64,000 bases of DNA from Lepeophtheirus salmonis (taxonomy: Eukaryota; Arthropoda; Copepoda; Siphonostomatoida; Caligidae): positions 3,162,001 to 3,226,000 of the forward strand of contig NC_052139.2 of NCBI RefSeq assembly GCF_016086655.4, read 5' to 3'. A program made the translations under genes and the position numbers. Positions 36,478-48,504 of the stretch are shown piece after piece (within the stretch, counting starts at the first letter, position 1; each line of letters opens with the position of its first letter). A model generated the notes under the pieces. That model saw nothing but the letters and a program-made list of their open reading frames with translations. It did not search any database and had not been told where the DNA came from.

Positions 36478-38869
36478 AAGACATTAATAGTAGAGCCATT
36501 CAGCTTTATAGTAGAGAAACTCCTCGTTTCAACGAATGATTAAATCATTTTTTTAGAAAGATATTTTTTGTCACGTGTTGTTCGTATTTCAATGTATTAC
36601 TGCTTATAAAAAATATAGACTATTTGTTGACATGTTAATCAATTCTTCTTCCCTTCTTACTAACAAGTATAATTAATTAGAAAAAGCTTGAAGGAATTTA
36701 GAACATCTAATGATGCGAAACTAAACACATGTGTATAACTAGATGTCATGCAATGTAATGAACTTTACTTCATAAATCAGTTTTAAATATATATTATTTA
36801 TAAATAGTGCAAGGTTTGTAGATTTTTATTTACTTTTCATCATTGCTTATCATATACATTTATTTGACAGGAAAAATATTTATATAAATATGCACTATAC
36901 AGCTATTATATAACTGAGTACAGCTTAGTGTAGAAAATAATAACTAATTAAATACTTCATAGCTAATCAATTCATATTTTTCACAAAACTATAAATAACT
37001 GCAATATTGTTTGAGTATTCAGCAATTAAGACCAATTTAAACTGTTTGAAGGGAATAATAAAACATATTTTTACAGGTTTATAAATTATGTAAATATACT
37101 TAAATAAAGTATTTTTTTCCCCAGAAGACTATTTATTTTTTTAAACAAGATTGTTAATATTTTGATAAAAATAGTTATATAGTTATAATAGTTATATAAC
37201 GCCATTATTTTTATTTTACATCACAGTCTTTTCTTTAGAAAAAAAGAAAAAAGTATCAAAATCAGTTATTAGTTGGTCAATTTTTCCCGAAAACTATGAA
37301 ATTATTTTTTAATTACACTGTTCAAAACCAAAAATGTTAAAAAGAAATAAGAAATATATTTATTTTAGTAGAATTAAAAGTGGAATCTTGGATCGGTTTT
37401 TATCATTAAAAGAGTCTCTATATATAAAAGTAAACTACAATCGTACTATGACGAATGGAATTCTCCATTAACCTCCCTTTTGTACAATAATTGAATTGGA
37501 GACGTGAAGAATCTGTTCCCAAGATTCTCTGGGAATTTGAATCAAGTATATCCAAGAGCTTATCGAAGTGTGGTTGTTCTTATAGGGCCAATTCAAAGAG
37601 GAGCTTGGGCCTCTTTGAAATATTGTGGTGGCCTTATCTCAAATTAAAGATGATATAGAGCGTTTTAGGGATAGTCTTTTTTAAACTTCTATGTGATTAT
37701 GATTACCATTCTTTTTACAAAAACTTTTAAAAATTGAATATTTAATTATTTACAACGTTTTGCGATGATTAAATGTTGATTTATTTTATTATAAGGATAC
37801 TTCAACAATTGGCTCGAACCGCTATTGGAACAAAAGTTAGGACCACTGTCCAACAATTAAATGCATAAATTATAAAGATAAAAAATGTTCCAATCAATCA
37901 ATAGTTAAGATTCACTGGCCAAAAATGAACTCATCGTTTATATTAAATGTGTTAGAGCTCTTATGTACCTAGTCAGGCCCTGATCGACACTTCTTTATCC
38001 CATTATACTTTCTGACTATAATTATCAGATTTATTATTTGGCATTGACAAAGTGACTTTTGGGTAAATGGATTACGGCAGAGTGCCTAGAACCAAAGATA
38101 ACACCTTCATTAGTATATGTACAAAATTTTACAAACGTAACATATAAATAGTAATGTTATTTGTAGATGAATGAATTTGCAAATGAGTCGTAACTACATG
38201 ACTCATGGGTTTGCATACCCATATACGCATATATATATGTATTTGGGCTAGATTTTTCCTTGATATGAAAAGGATAATTTATCCTCTATGCAAAAATAAT
38301 AAAACCCATTCGTATTTGCTATATTCCTATAATAGCAATAAATAACGTCTATATATGTTCCATATTTTCTTTCTAAAACAGATATTATGTACTCGGGGTT
38401 GGTACAAAGGGCTAATTATTTTCATATCTTTATACGGTGTTTATTACTATATATTATGTTCAATGTTCATTATACTACATGTAATATGTTTGCAATTTGC
38501 ATGACAAGATCAACCCCCTTACTATGTATGTATGTACATCGTTACTAAGATTCAAAGACTTATGGAAAAAAATATATAGTATAATGTTGGGAAAACACGA
38601 AAATGAAGGCTCTTGACTATGAGGTCCCAAATTTTTTTGAATGTAAATAATTAATTACATGACATGCAAACAACTGAAATTATATATTATGAATGCATAA
38701 AATATATTTCATATAGTTTACAATGATTGCATGCCATCTATGTACAATTTCCATTCCTATTGACAGCAGCAAAGGTTTGTCAACCTAATTATCATCAACA
38801 AACGGAACCAATTTTAAAAGAAACTTAATAGCATATAAATATATATGTAGAGGGTGTATAAGCTATCTT
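36478..38869. other. Non-coding AT-rich DNA
   Basis: A G/C-richer stretch at 37440-37690 has one frame reading FSGNLNQVYPRAYRSVVV and another RFRDSLF, but stops break both and I recognise no family. Short ATAGTTATA repeats lie near 37173-37200. Otherwise nothing is seen. Confidence 0.45.
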
Positions 38870-39300
38870 TGTAGCCACTTTACATACCACGAACCGACAA
38901 AATAACAATTGCTCAAACTCTAGGAATCAGTGAGACTTTCGTTCGCAAGGTTAGGAGGATATTTGAGGCCTGTAAAGGGGATGTTGAGGCAATAACAATG
39001 CGGCTAAGGCCTCAAAGTCGCAAATAGCTCTAAGACAGTTTTGACAACTTCATCTTGCCGGACTTTTAACCTCCAAACTCGCTGGATCTGTATCCAATGG
39101 ATTATTTTGTGTGGAGTCCGATCGAAAGACAAACCAACCGACTACCCTGCAATACCAAAGACGAAATATCAGTTGGATCAAAAGGGAATTTCAGGATTTA
39201 CCAAAGGACCTAGAAGCGAAGGCCTGCTATCACTTTTGGCTTTGTATAGAGACTGTAATTGAGGATGGATGCAGTTTTAGTAAGTAAAATAAATTAAAAT
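38870..39300 (+). mobile_element. Mariner with DDE core deleted
   Basis: N-terminal HTH: PRTDKITIAQTLGISETFV and RKVRRIFEACKGDVE (about 38890-38992), then AITMRLRPQSRK. After a stop at 39027 comes the C-terminal block, starting LDNFILPDF, then PPNSLDLYPMDYFVW (about 39063-39110), ERQTNRLPCNTKDE, a frame change to DLPKDLEAKAC-like sequence, and IETVIEDGCSF (about 39248-39280). Nothing remains between HTH and the final acidic block. The junction sits where the copies at 44.4 and 55.7 kb are also joined. Terminal repeats not identified. Confidence 0.8.
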
Positions 39301-39532
39301 CCATAAAGCTTTCAGAATCTGCTTTTATTTCTTTAAATTTGATAACACATGGAAGAGAAATTACATTTTAAACAAATAATCAGCAAAACTTGTACATAGT
39401 TATTTCTTTATAAAAAAAAGTAATTGTCACAGAAAAATGTTTTTTTTATTTTTAAAAAGACATTTTTCAATTTTTTATTTAAATAGTTATTGATCAAATA
39501 AATTATAGGTTTTTACGATCCCTGTAAAGATT

Positions 39533-40002
39533 TTGGAAAGTTTAAAAAAAAAAAAAATTATGCCAATGGTCGAGTTCCCTTTTGCTTCCCGTTTACTGGA
39601 ATTTGTTTTTCTTAATGTAGAGGGAGAAAACAATAGTGCCTTAAATGTAACAATTTTACTTACACTTGCCAATAAAGCAAAGACAAAATGGCCTCTAAAA
39701 ATCGCTCAATATATTTCACAATTTTGAGCCCCAAAGCTGCTATCGGCAATAAATTTGAATGTGGTGAACCAATTCATAGAGAAAACATGAGAGCATTAAT
39801 TTTATCCTTCACAGCTAGACATGTTGTTTTTTCTTTAAAAAGACCAAGGATGGGAAGTAGTTCCTGGGATCATGCTAGTGATATTGTTAAATATAAATTA
39901 TTCGATTCAACTAGATATATGCCTAGTTTCAAAACAATTAATAGGACGTATGCACGCTTTCATAGAGGGAAACCAATAGATTGTTTATTATGTCTTGTTT
40001 AG
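39533..40002 (+). other. Unexplained open frames, possible exon or old element
   Basis: Two overlapping open frames, 39533-39727 and 39688-40002 (104 codons), with balanced amino-acid use unlike the AT-driven frames around them: PMVEFPFASRLLEFVFLNVE in the first; GNKFECGEPIHRENMRALI and RPRMGSSSWDHASDI in the second. GTGAGT at 40002-40007 follows the second frame's last codons and could be a splice donor, with a pyrimidine-rich stretch ending TTTTTAG at 40047-40053. No protein family recognised. It could equally be an ancient repeat with one frameshift. Confidence 0.3.
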
Positions 40003-43000
40003 TGAGTTATTATTTTATATAATTTTGTGATGATTGGATTTTGATTATTTTTAGGTGCAGGTCTTACCTAGAAGGTTAAAAAAAGCTCAAGAAACGATGC
40101 CTAAATCATGAGGTAGTAAAGACAAATACAATTTTACACTACTTTTGTAGCTGATCTCCAGCAAAAATGTTTTCATTTATATTGACCATATCTTAAGATC
40201 AGTTATCATATCGCCATGTTTCATTGCTATTTATGCATCCAGACAAAACATTAGATGGTTAACCCATATTGCTACGCGATTAGCAATTAAAAAATCAAGA
40301 GTTCATTCGGTTAACTCAAAAAACCATATAATAGTAAGTATTTCTCACTATTACAAGAACCGGAGAAACCTATATTGTTTTTTAGGTCGGATATGTTTAA
40401 GCAAGTTGAAAACGTTTTATATAAATAATAAGTGTGTATTTAATTTGGAAATGACATATTAATGCCTGAATGATGTTTAAATTGTAAAATGCATGTAATT
40501 TTAAAGTATCTTATTACTAAACGTCATTTGTAATCTCATATAATATATTTTAAATATTTGGATAGTTTGCAAATATCAGGAGTATTTACTTGTCAAAGAT
40601 TATTAGGCAGATTGTTATAGTATTCTGCCCCTTTCTGATAAATCAGAAATCTCTGCAAAAAATGTTTGACTCAATCACAACAGTATTATAAGATTTGGAG
40701 AAAATTCTAAAGCAATTTTTTTTTTGCATAGAAGTACCATGTTTTAAACAAAATTTTCTTACATAATAATATTTTTTAATTAGATAGAACTATTGTGTTT
40801 TGTCCAAAAAAAATCATCCTTGAATAGATTTATCATAAATATGTTACCATCTATTAACATGTTATACATTAGATTTTGGATAAATAAGAACTTTTAAAAT
40901 AATCAATAATTAAAAAAAATACAGAATCCTTTTCATTGCAGAAAGGGCTCTCAATGGTTTATTCGTAGTTATGTTTTTCATTTATTTTATACTTGTATTC
41001 TTTGTAATATTATCAATTGGTCACAAAAGGAGATCATTAGATTAAAATATCTATTTTATATTAACATTTATAAGGTAGTTTAAGAGTTCTTAACCCTTTG
41101 TTTGTGAACAGGATATCCACTCCCATGAAATTGCTTTAAATCAGTTTAAAACATCTTTCAGAATGAATGCAACTTTTTGTACTTTCTGAGAGTTATATGG
41201 AAATTCTGCCATTATTAGTCAAGGTTTCATTAATTTAATTAATCGATTTTTTAAACTTTAAGTCGATCTTTTGCTCAGTTTATTTATTTCCCTTTTTTTT
41301 ATTTAAGGAATATGCGTTCCAACAAATTTAATATCAGCTGTTATTATTAAAGTGAATGAGTACATTCTTAGTTGCAAATATTTGTTAAACGTAATTAATA
41401 TTTCAAAGAATTTTTACTCAAAAATATATGTCAACTGTGCGTCACGAAACATAATTTCCTTATCATTTGGGTTTAGGTTTTACCCAAGTTTTATTAAATG
41501 CGTCAAAAAATTACAAAGGATTAACTGTTTAAAAAAATTCATCAGGATATTATATTATTATCAAGATATTATGCAATGAAATTTTATATAAAACATGATA
41601 TTTTTATGATAAAAATAACTTTCTTAGTTTTTTTAAACAAGTTATATTCTTACAATATTTTTATATAAACGATTTTTTTCGTAGATATAACATGTTTTAC
41701 TAGAAAAAGTCAATATTATTTATTTAAAATGATTCAAATTCCTTCATTATTCTCAATCGTTTGCTATTCTATTTTGTACTAAACAGCTAAATGGAATACT
41801 ACAGATGTAGAATATTTAATATATATAAAAAATTTAAATGAAAAAAAAAAAACAGACTCTGTAATAAAAATAAAAACCATGAAACTCTGAACTTTTTAGT
41901 ATTAGTGAGAGATATAAAATATTCCATCATCTGCTACTTTAAGATAGTCATTCTAATGTAACAAGTACAAGAGTTAGTTGATGGTTTTAATATTCTACAT
42001 AACTATTTTGTCTATTATATTGGTTGAATTATTTATAAACTTCTGGATTTTTATGCGTGTAGTACATGTGGATATATTATTTTTAATAGAAAGTATAAAA
42101 GCAACATTATGGAGTTACAATATGCGTGTGTTTGTTGTTTAAAATTTATGGTTTAAAAACAGAGGGAGAAGGATCTTAATTAATTTGAGGGAAAAAAATA
42201 TTAATGGAAGGATGATGTCATTGTTTGAAACAGTAATTATTTTAGAATGAAGGGAAATGTAATATCCTTTGGCATACAACATAATACAATTCTTCATTGT
42301 ATCTCCCTACTTTTTCTCCAAAAAGAAAAATGATATTAAACTATATTATAGCAAGCCAATTGCGTAATTTTATTCAGCCGTTGGATCGATATTTAATAGT
42401 AGGAACATTCACATCTCTAAAATTATATAATTAAGGTGAATCAGATCAACACAATTGAGACACAAATAAATAGAGTTGAATTGTTTGTAAGGAAAAACGA
42501 GCGCAAGGAAAAGGCAGGTACGAAACAAATGGAATGACTCAATTAAGACCCTTGTTAATATCAGCTGCATGGTATAGGATTTAAGTTGGAGAACATGAAT
42601 AAGTCTCATATAGAGGAGAATCTTCTACTTTAGTGCTATAAAATTAACACTAAAGGTAGGTAGGTTAAACTTCTTATTTTAAAGGGATATGTTAATACCA
42701 GGACCACCTATTAGCTTATGACAAGAAATAATTAAAAGCACGCGCAACAACCGTATTTCTTTTTCCTATTTCAAAGGTGGTTTTGATAACGAACATTTTC
42801 ACTCTACTTATATAAGAGATGAGTATACAAAATCAACAGCTGACAAGAAAAAAACATATAGAAGATGTCAATAATTTGAAAATATCATTGTGACTTGAGA
42901 TCTAAAACATATACAAAACATAAAAGTAATAGTCTTTCTAAGCTTATTCAATTCGATTTGCAAATTTGGAATGTAATATTGTAAGCCAGAATAAAAGGTT

Positions 43001-44404
43001 ATACGAGAGGGACAAACTATCTAACGCTCTGCTTCAAAGTAGGTTAATCTATGAATATTGTCCATTCGATAGTTTCATTTTCTTGTAGGAAATGTATTAA
43101 TGGAATAAATTACAAAAATACTCTATATCTTTTGTTGATAACACTCAATAAACCTCGATTAAAAATAGCTAAATATACGAATAAATCCTTTACTAGGGAA
43201 GATACGTAAAGAACTACCCATAATCTGATTTAATGTTTTAGGTGTATACTGAAAGTTTTGGCTATAAAATTTAAGCTCAATGGAATAAGAACCATTTTAA
43301 ATGCATCTAGTTGTATAGTATCCCAATTAACTAACAGAGGGTAAAACGTGATTATGGTGGGTTGATTTAGAGCAAAATTTACTTACTCTGTTAAATCATT
43401 TGACTTATTGTTCGAATAAGTCTTGAAAATCAACGAAATTTAAGTTTTGTTGAATAGAAAAAGTTTTTCGACAATATATATAAAAGATCATAACTACATT
43501 CTGGACCTTCTTCTTACTGAAAAAATAAAGATACAATTGAATTGAATTGACACAAAATAATACTGATGGTGGTGTCTGAACAGGTGAAAATCCGTTTGAC
43601 TCAGTAAATCTTGTTATTCTTGTATTTAAATAAATTATGTGCCAAATAGGAAATCACCTTTCTAGATATGAAGATTGGTATGCATAAATATATCCCAGAT
43701 AATATATTACATTTAAATAGGTATTTTATATCAAAATGAACCCTTTGTAGTCATTAATTAGGTCAGACAAGCAATAATGGATTCTTTGTTACATATCAAA
43801 ATGTATTTCAATGCTATAACTTATTAATAATTTTTTTATCATTTAATTGATCCATAAGTAATTTTTAAACTATGTCTAAAATTATTGGATATAAACAAAG
43901 AGATCAATTGATATGTATTCAACTGATCCTACCAGTTTGTAACATATTCTAAATTCCTTTATAGTATATCCATCAGCTATTAGTTTTTAAATGATCAAAC
44001 ATACTATATCTTTAAACAATTTCCACTTTTATAAGCTACAGGACTAGGTGTATTGTGAACGAAGCCAAAAGCATAAATAAATATTCGGGAAAATTTTGTA
44101 GATTTGAATCTATGATTTATTTTCTGTAAATATTTCAGATATTTTTTTATTTTTAAATCATATGTTTCATGAAAGTAATTGCGTCTACGGCCCTATTTGT
44201 ACGTTAAAATGCGGAAACTATCAAGAGCCACTTTTACGTTGTGGAGAGACAAAATGCCTCTTTTTAAAGACTTCTATTTAAAATTTGCCGACAATGACCC
44301 TCAAAAAAACCCGGAACCAAAAAGAGGGCAAACTAGCAAAATAAATGTATGCTTGTTTTTCTTAATTAAAAGGAAGTGACATGTTTTATTTTTTTTAATC
44401 CTTA
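40003..44404. other. Long non-coding AT-rich stretch
   Basis: About 4.4 kb without a feature I can support on either strand. Simple A/T tracts only (for example 41838-41850). The open stretch 44179-44379 is discussed among the rejected items. Confidence 0.5.
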
Positions 44405-45051
44405 CAGAGTGGGGACTCATAACTTGCAGTAGCTTTTATTTAAAAGGAGAACTCAAAACCAATTTCTGATGTATGGAAGCAATATATATTATTTATGTCT
44501 TCCTTTACAGGCAGCAATCAGCCTATACACGCCGGTGAATCGATTGATAGATCTTGACGATGAAGACCTTGCCCATAGTATACCACTTTGTCTTGGTGGC
44601 AGTTTGAAGTAAATCCAAATTTGGATGAGAGGTGCGGTAGACATTATACTCAATGACACCCCAAACTGCAAAGTAGAGAGGGGTGAGGTCAGGGCTGAAG
44701 GCGAGTCAAATGAAGCAGGCATGAAGTGAGCCATTTTGTTAATGACAAAGTTTTTTTTTTTTGGATATACGGGAATGTGAAAGACTTCTTGATGATGTAA
44801 GTAGTCCATATTGAGATGCCAAGAGTCTCTGCAGCCTTCTTTGTGCTGACAACAGCGCAAAATAGATCGCACTCGCATCGCCCTTCTTGTTGTTGCTCTG
44901 ACATTTATACGTTTAGAGACATAGATAAAAATACACTTTGTTTATTTTTGTTTCAGCTGTGATTTGGTTACGTAATTAAACCCTGTAATTTTTAAGTAAC
45001 GGGGATAATGTTGTATTTAAATGGTACTGCAACTTTTGATTACCTACTCTG
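44405..45051 (-). mobile_element. 647-bp internally deleted mariner with terminal repeats
   Basis: Ends read inward CAGAGTGGGGACTC...TTGCAGTAGC (from 44405) and CAGAGTAGGTAATC...TTGCAGTACC (from 45051), a 29-bp inverted repeat. TA precedes the left end (44403-44404); the right flank is CC, so one side of the duplication is lost. Reverse-strand reading: EQQQEGRCECDLFCAVVSTK then KAAETLGISIWTTYIIKKSF (HTH), then at once LTPLYFAVWGVIECNVYRT and SHPNLDLLQTATKTKW (C-terminal block) and RLIAACKGRHK. No DDE/D core. The 26.3-kb element is a second copy with the same internal junction. Confidence 0.88.
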
Positions 45052-46189
45052 CCACATGGTATTAAATGGTATCCGTATGGTATTAAAAAAATCCTTGGAA
45101 CACAAATTTCTAACATTTTACCTATATATACAATACAAATAACCATAAGAAGCAGAGATTAATTGAATTAAAAATCAATTTTCTTTTGTTATTGATTATT
45201 ACGTTTTATGGAGGATCGGTAGAAATTGTTGTGCCTTTTTTTCCTTACTAGAAAAACCACAATTCATCAAGTTTCTAAATAAGTATAACATACTTCACTC
45301 ATATGCAAGAAAAGGAGTTGAAAATTTTGTACCATAAATCAATTATGTAAGGGTTTTCTTTACCCTCCACCAAACAAATAAAATAAAAAAACACACACAA
45401 AAAAAAAAAACAGCATCAGAAACTTGGTTCATTTATTATTTTCACATCATGGCACAATTTTGCTTCATGAAACACTTAATAAATGCTTTTTTGTATGTAT
45501 GACATTTGAAGTAACCTCTTTTTGATTTATTTACAGAAATATTTAAAATCAAGTTAGACTTCAACAGGCAAAAATATTAATTAATGACTAAAAAATCAAT
45601 TAAAAATGACTTGGCATGTATATGTGGACCGTCAACATAAGATCAACCTGGAATGATTTTTCTCAAAGTGGAATACACTTTAAAGTGGAAAACATTATTC
45701 TATAGCCAGCTAACAAATTTTTCGTTATTGTGTTTAAAGAGACATAAATCAACCTATATTTAAAGAGCATAAAGCTGTTTTATGGACAATTAGTCAAGTG
45801 ATACCATAATTTAGACCTGTCACATGAATTTAACAAAATATCTGATTGTGGATATAAAGGGTAGAGTTATGGTTTCATTGAATAAACTCATAATATTTAT
45901 CTACCGCTCTTTAACTTATTTATCATATATATATTTAATTTTTTTTTTTACAAATTATAACTCTGATGTGTTAGTCAAAATAACGATATTGTATAAAAAT
46001 CAAGGAAAAATAATATATTGTTAATGAATTATTTTATTATACAAACAACAGAAAAAATGATTATTGCCTCAATTGTACATCTAATATTCATATTTATGAA
46101 ATCAATTGAGACATTATATAAAAAAAGGAGCTTTTTTTATTTATGATACATTATTTGGATTCAATATGGGTGTTTCATATTTTTTTAAT
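45052..46189. other. Non-coding AT-rich DNA
   Basis: Poly-A run near 45400-45410. No gene supported. Confidence 0.5.
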
Positions 46190-47640
46190 TAAATTTTTTC
46201 TAAATTATCAATGACTCATTTAGCCTCCAATACAATTTCTAATACTCATTCTGATCCTACATCAGAGTATAGAAGTTTAATATAAATGTTACTATTTTTA
46301 AAGATTTATTAGTTGGACTTGATTCAGATATGTAAAATCTTAAAATTCTTTTGGCTTTAGTAAGCCACCTTGTTCCATGTAAGTTTCCAGATGACTTGTG
46401 TGATAAATAAGAATTTAATGTAATTTTTCCAGAATAAAGATTACATAAAAGTTTTGCTGATCTGAACTTAAATTTTTGAGTAAATCTGTAAAAATTAAAA
46501 TTACTTTTCCCTAAATTCTACTATTGGTCTTTTTGATACATCATCTTAGAGAGCCTTACCTATTTGTCCCTTATACATTCCTGGTCCTTTCTGTGTTGCA
46601 TCTAAGTATTTAAAATTTATCTGACAGGCAATTCGTTCATATGTAGAAGGTGTATGAACTATTGTAATGGTCTTCCAATCGAGAGATTCAATCGTCTAAT
46701 GATTCCAGACAAAATCCCAACGTTTGTATTGCAACCATCATATACAACTGGAATTAATGACAGCATGCTTTCATGTTCTTTTATTAATAAAAGTATTTTT
46801 GTTGATTGATATTTAGCTTTTCCACTCTTCGTTGAACCATTGTCAATGTATATATGGTCATGCTCTTAAAAAGTAGTCAGTCAAGACTGCTTTTAAAAGC
46901 ATGATGAGATTTCGATCTTTGATGTGTTTAACTTTTGTGATAAATTATATTTGAACTGATCCTGTCAGTCTACCTTTAATAATAACAACCTGTTCTTCTT
47001 TTTCAGTACAGAATACATTTCTTGGTCTTTGAACGGATATTGTTTCTTTTTACGCACTTTTATATATTTAATTACTTTTGTTGAAACAATCCTTGAATCG
47101 AAGTTGATATATTGCATTTGTAAGGAGCTGTCTTTAGAAGATTTCTCTTACTCTCTGTCTTTCTCGTCTTATTTTTTTATAATCAAGGGTGCTCTTTGGA
47201 GTAAGCAAATTCATGCCTTCCAGTAAAGTACTGCAAAGTGCTGCCACTGCTGATAATTTGAATCTGTCTGCCCTCATAATAACATGGGGAAAGTTTGCTT
47301 GGTTTTGTTCTGATGCTCGGCATTGAAGAAGAATGTTGTGTCTAAGTTATCACTAATGCCTTTTTGGTCCTCAAACCTTCTTCCTTCGTTCTCCTTTCAT
47401 TTATGTTCCATTTTTTTCTTTCGTTACTTTAAAAATTGTTTGGTTGCAGACCTGTCAATCGGTCCTAACATCCCAGTTCTACTATTCTGATTAATGAAGG
47501 CTTGTCACTCTTTCAATGGAATCTCTTTTGGGCAGCGTCACTTTTCCCTATGAATGTTTTTCTTATAACATTGGTAAGAACAAATATCAAACAGCTTATA
47601 CTATTCTTCTATGAACTTTTCCATCTTGGTATTTTCTCTG
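46190..47640 (-). pseudogene. Decayed copy of an uncharacterised arthropod repeat-gene family (family 2)
   Basis: Reverse-strand pieces, from the N-terminus: MEKFIEE.YKLFDICSYQC (about 47580-47640), CPKEIPLKE.QAFINQNSR and TGMLGPIDRSATKQFLK (about 47420-47540), KEISDNLDT-like text, HVIMRADRFKLSAVAALCST and KKIRRERQRVREIF (47138-47180), GSTKSGKAKYQSTKILLLIK, VVYDGCNTNVGILSGIIRRL with IGRPLQ (about 46680-46760), HMNELPVR, KGPGMYKGQIGKAL (about 46550-46595), KRPIVEFR, and SGNLHGTRWLTKAKRILRFY (about 46340-46400). From memory this order matches a high-copy family in arthropods and other invertebrates, annotated as uncharacterised. I infer a mobile-element origin. Many stops and frameshifts. No terminal repeats found around it. 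Confidence 0.75.
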
Positions 47641-48048
47641 GTAGCACCATCCTATGAGACCCGACTGAGAATAGAATCTCGACTTTTTATTTTTTTAGTC
47701 ATACTACATTTCTTCATTGTAGCTTTCTCAAACAGAAATGACCAGTTCCGGTGTTTGACTGTATGAATCAGATTTCATCCATTTTCCTGGACGAATATCA
47801 TTAATGCTTACTTCACTTTTAACAAACACTTAACTATATATTTTGAGGATGAAAGAATGGCCGGATGCAGATCTGCGGGTTGGCCAAAGTAAAATGATCT
47901 GTTAAATTTCTAGTAAGCATGATTTGAATGAAAAATAAATGAGTAATTAAATTAAAACAACGTTCACCAAGAGTATACTTATTTTAAAATTATTAAAAAA
48001 CTGCGTCCAACATAATAATTATTGATATGAGAAATAATGTTTATTAAT
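47641..48048. other. Spacer between the two repeat-gene copies
   Basis: No feature apart from AT-rich sequence. ATTAAT at 48043-48048 abuts the transposon that starts at 48049. Confidence 0.4.
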
Positions 48049-48170
48049 AACACTGGTCAACAAAAATTAAACTTTTTTTCTAGCATGAACTTTGACAACG
48101 AATTCTTATAGAATTTGGGCTGCTGATTCCGCATATATGCTTAGATTTACCACATCACATCAAGTTTTTG
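48049..48170 (+). repeat. Left terminal inverted repeat of the 2.6-kb transposon
   Basis: Key blocks: ACACTGGTCAACA at the outer end, GCATG 48083-48087, CTGCTGATTCC 48120-48130, CACATCAAGTTTTTG 48156-48170. Pairs with 50557-50669. Confidence 0.85.
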
Positions 48171-48504
48171 TGATATTTGATATTTAATATTTGTGGATGT
48201 TTACATAAAAAAGCCTATAAAGATCCACGTGTTCCTGTTATGTATGTATCTTTCTCTCTCTTTGAATCGAGTACTTAACGTGTTTTAATATATATCTCGA
48301 TATGTGCTAGCTCTTCCTTTAGCAATCAATATATCCTTTATTTAATCCAATCTATACCAGTAAAACTCTCATTGGATATTATTTCTTGTGTTGCTCTCAT
48401 TTGGATTTAGTAAACGTTGGAGATTATATATTAAATATTTTTAAAATCACCATCATAGCTGTTTACAAAATCTGAGCACATCTGTATAAGTGTATAGGCT
48501 AGCC

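Noticed and set aside
37440..37690. Less AT-rich stretch with partial frames (RAYRSVVVLIGPIQRG)
   Set aside because: Stops in all frames and no family recognised. Not enough to call a gene or element.
44179..44379. 66-codon frame, and a cysteine-rich reading in the next frame (CVYGPICTLKCGNY) that resembles a small disulphide peptide
   Set aside because: Neither frame has a signal peptide, splice context or recognised family, and the cysteine-rich reading is stopped after about 40 codons. Kept only as a note.
44489..44878. 129-codon reverse frame as a possible host gene
   Set aside because: It runs out of frame through the deleted mariner at 44405-45051. The other frames give the HTH and the LTPL.FAVWGVIE block.
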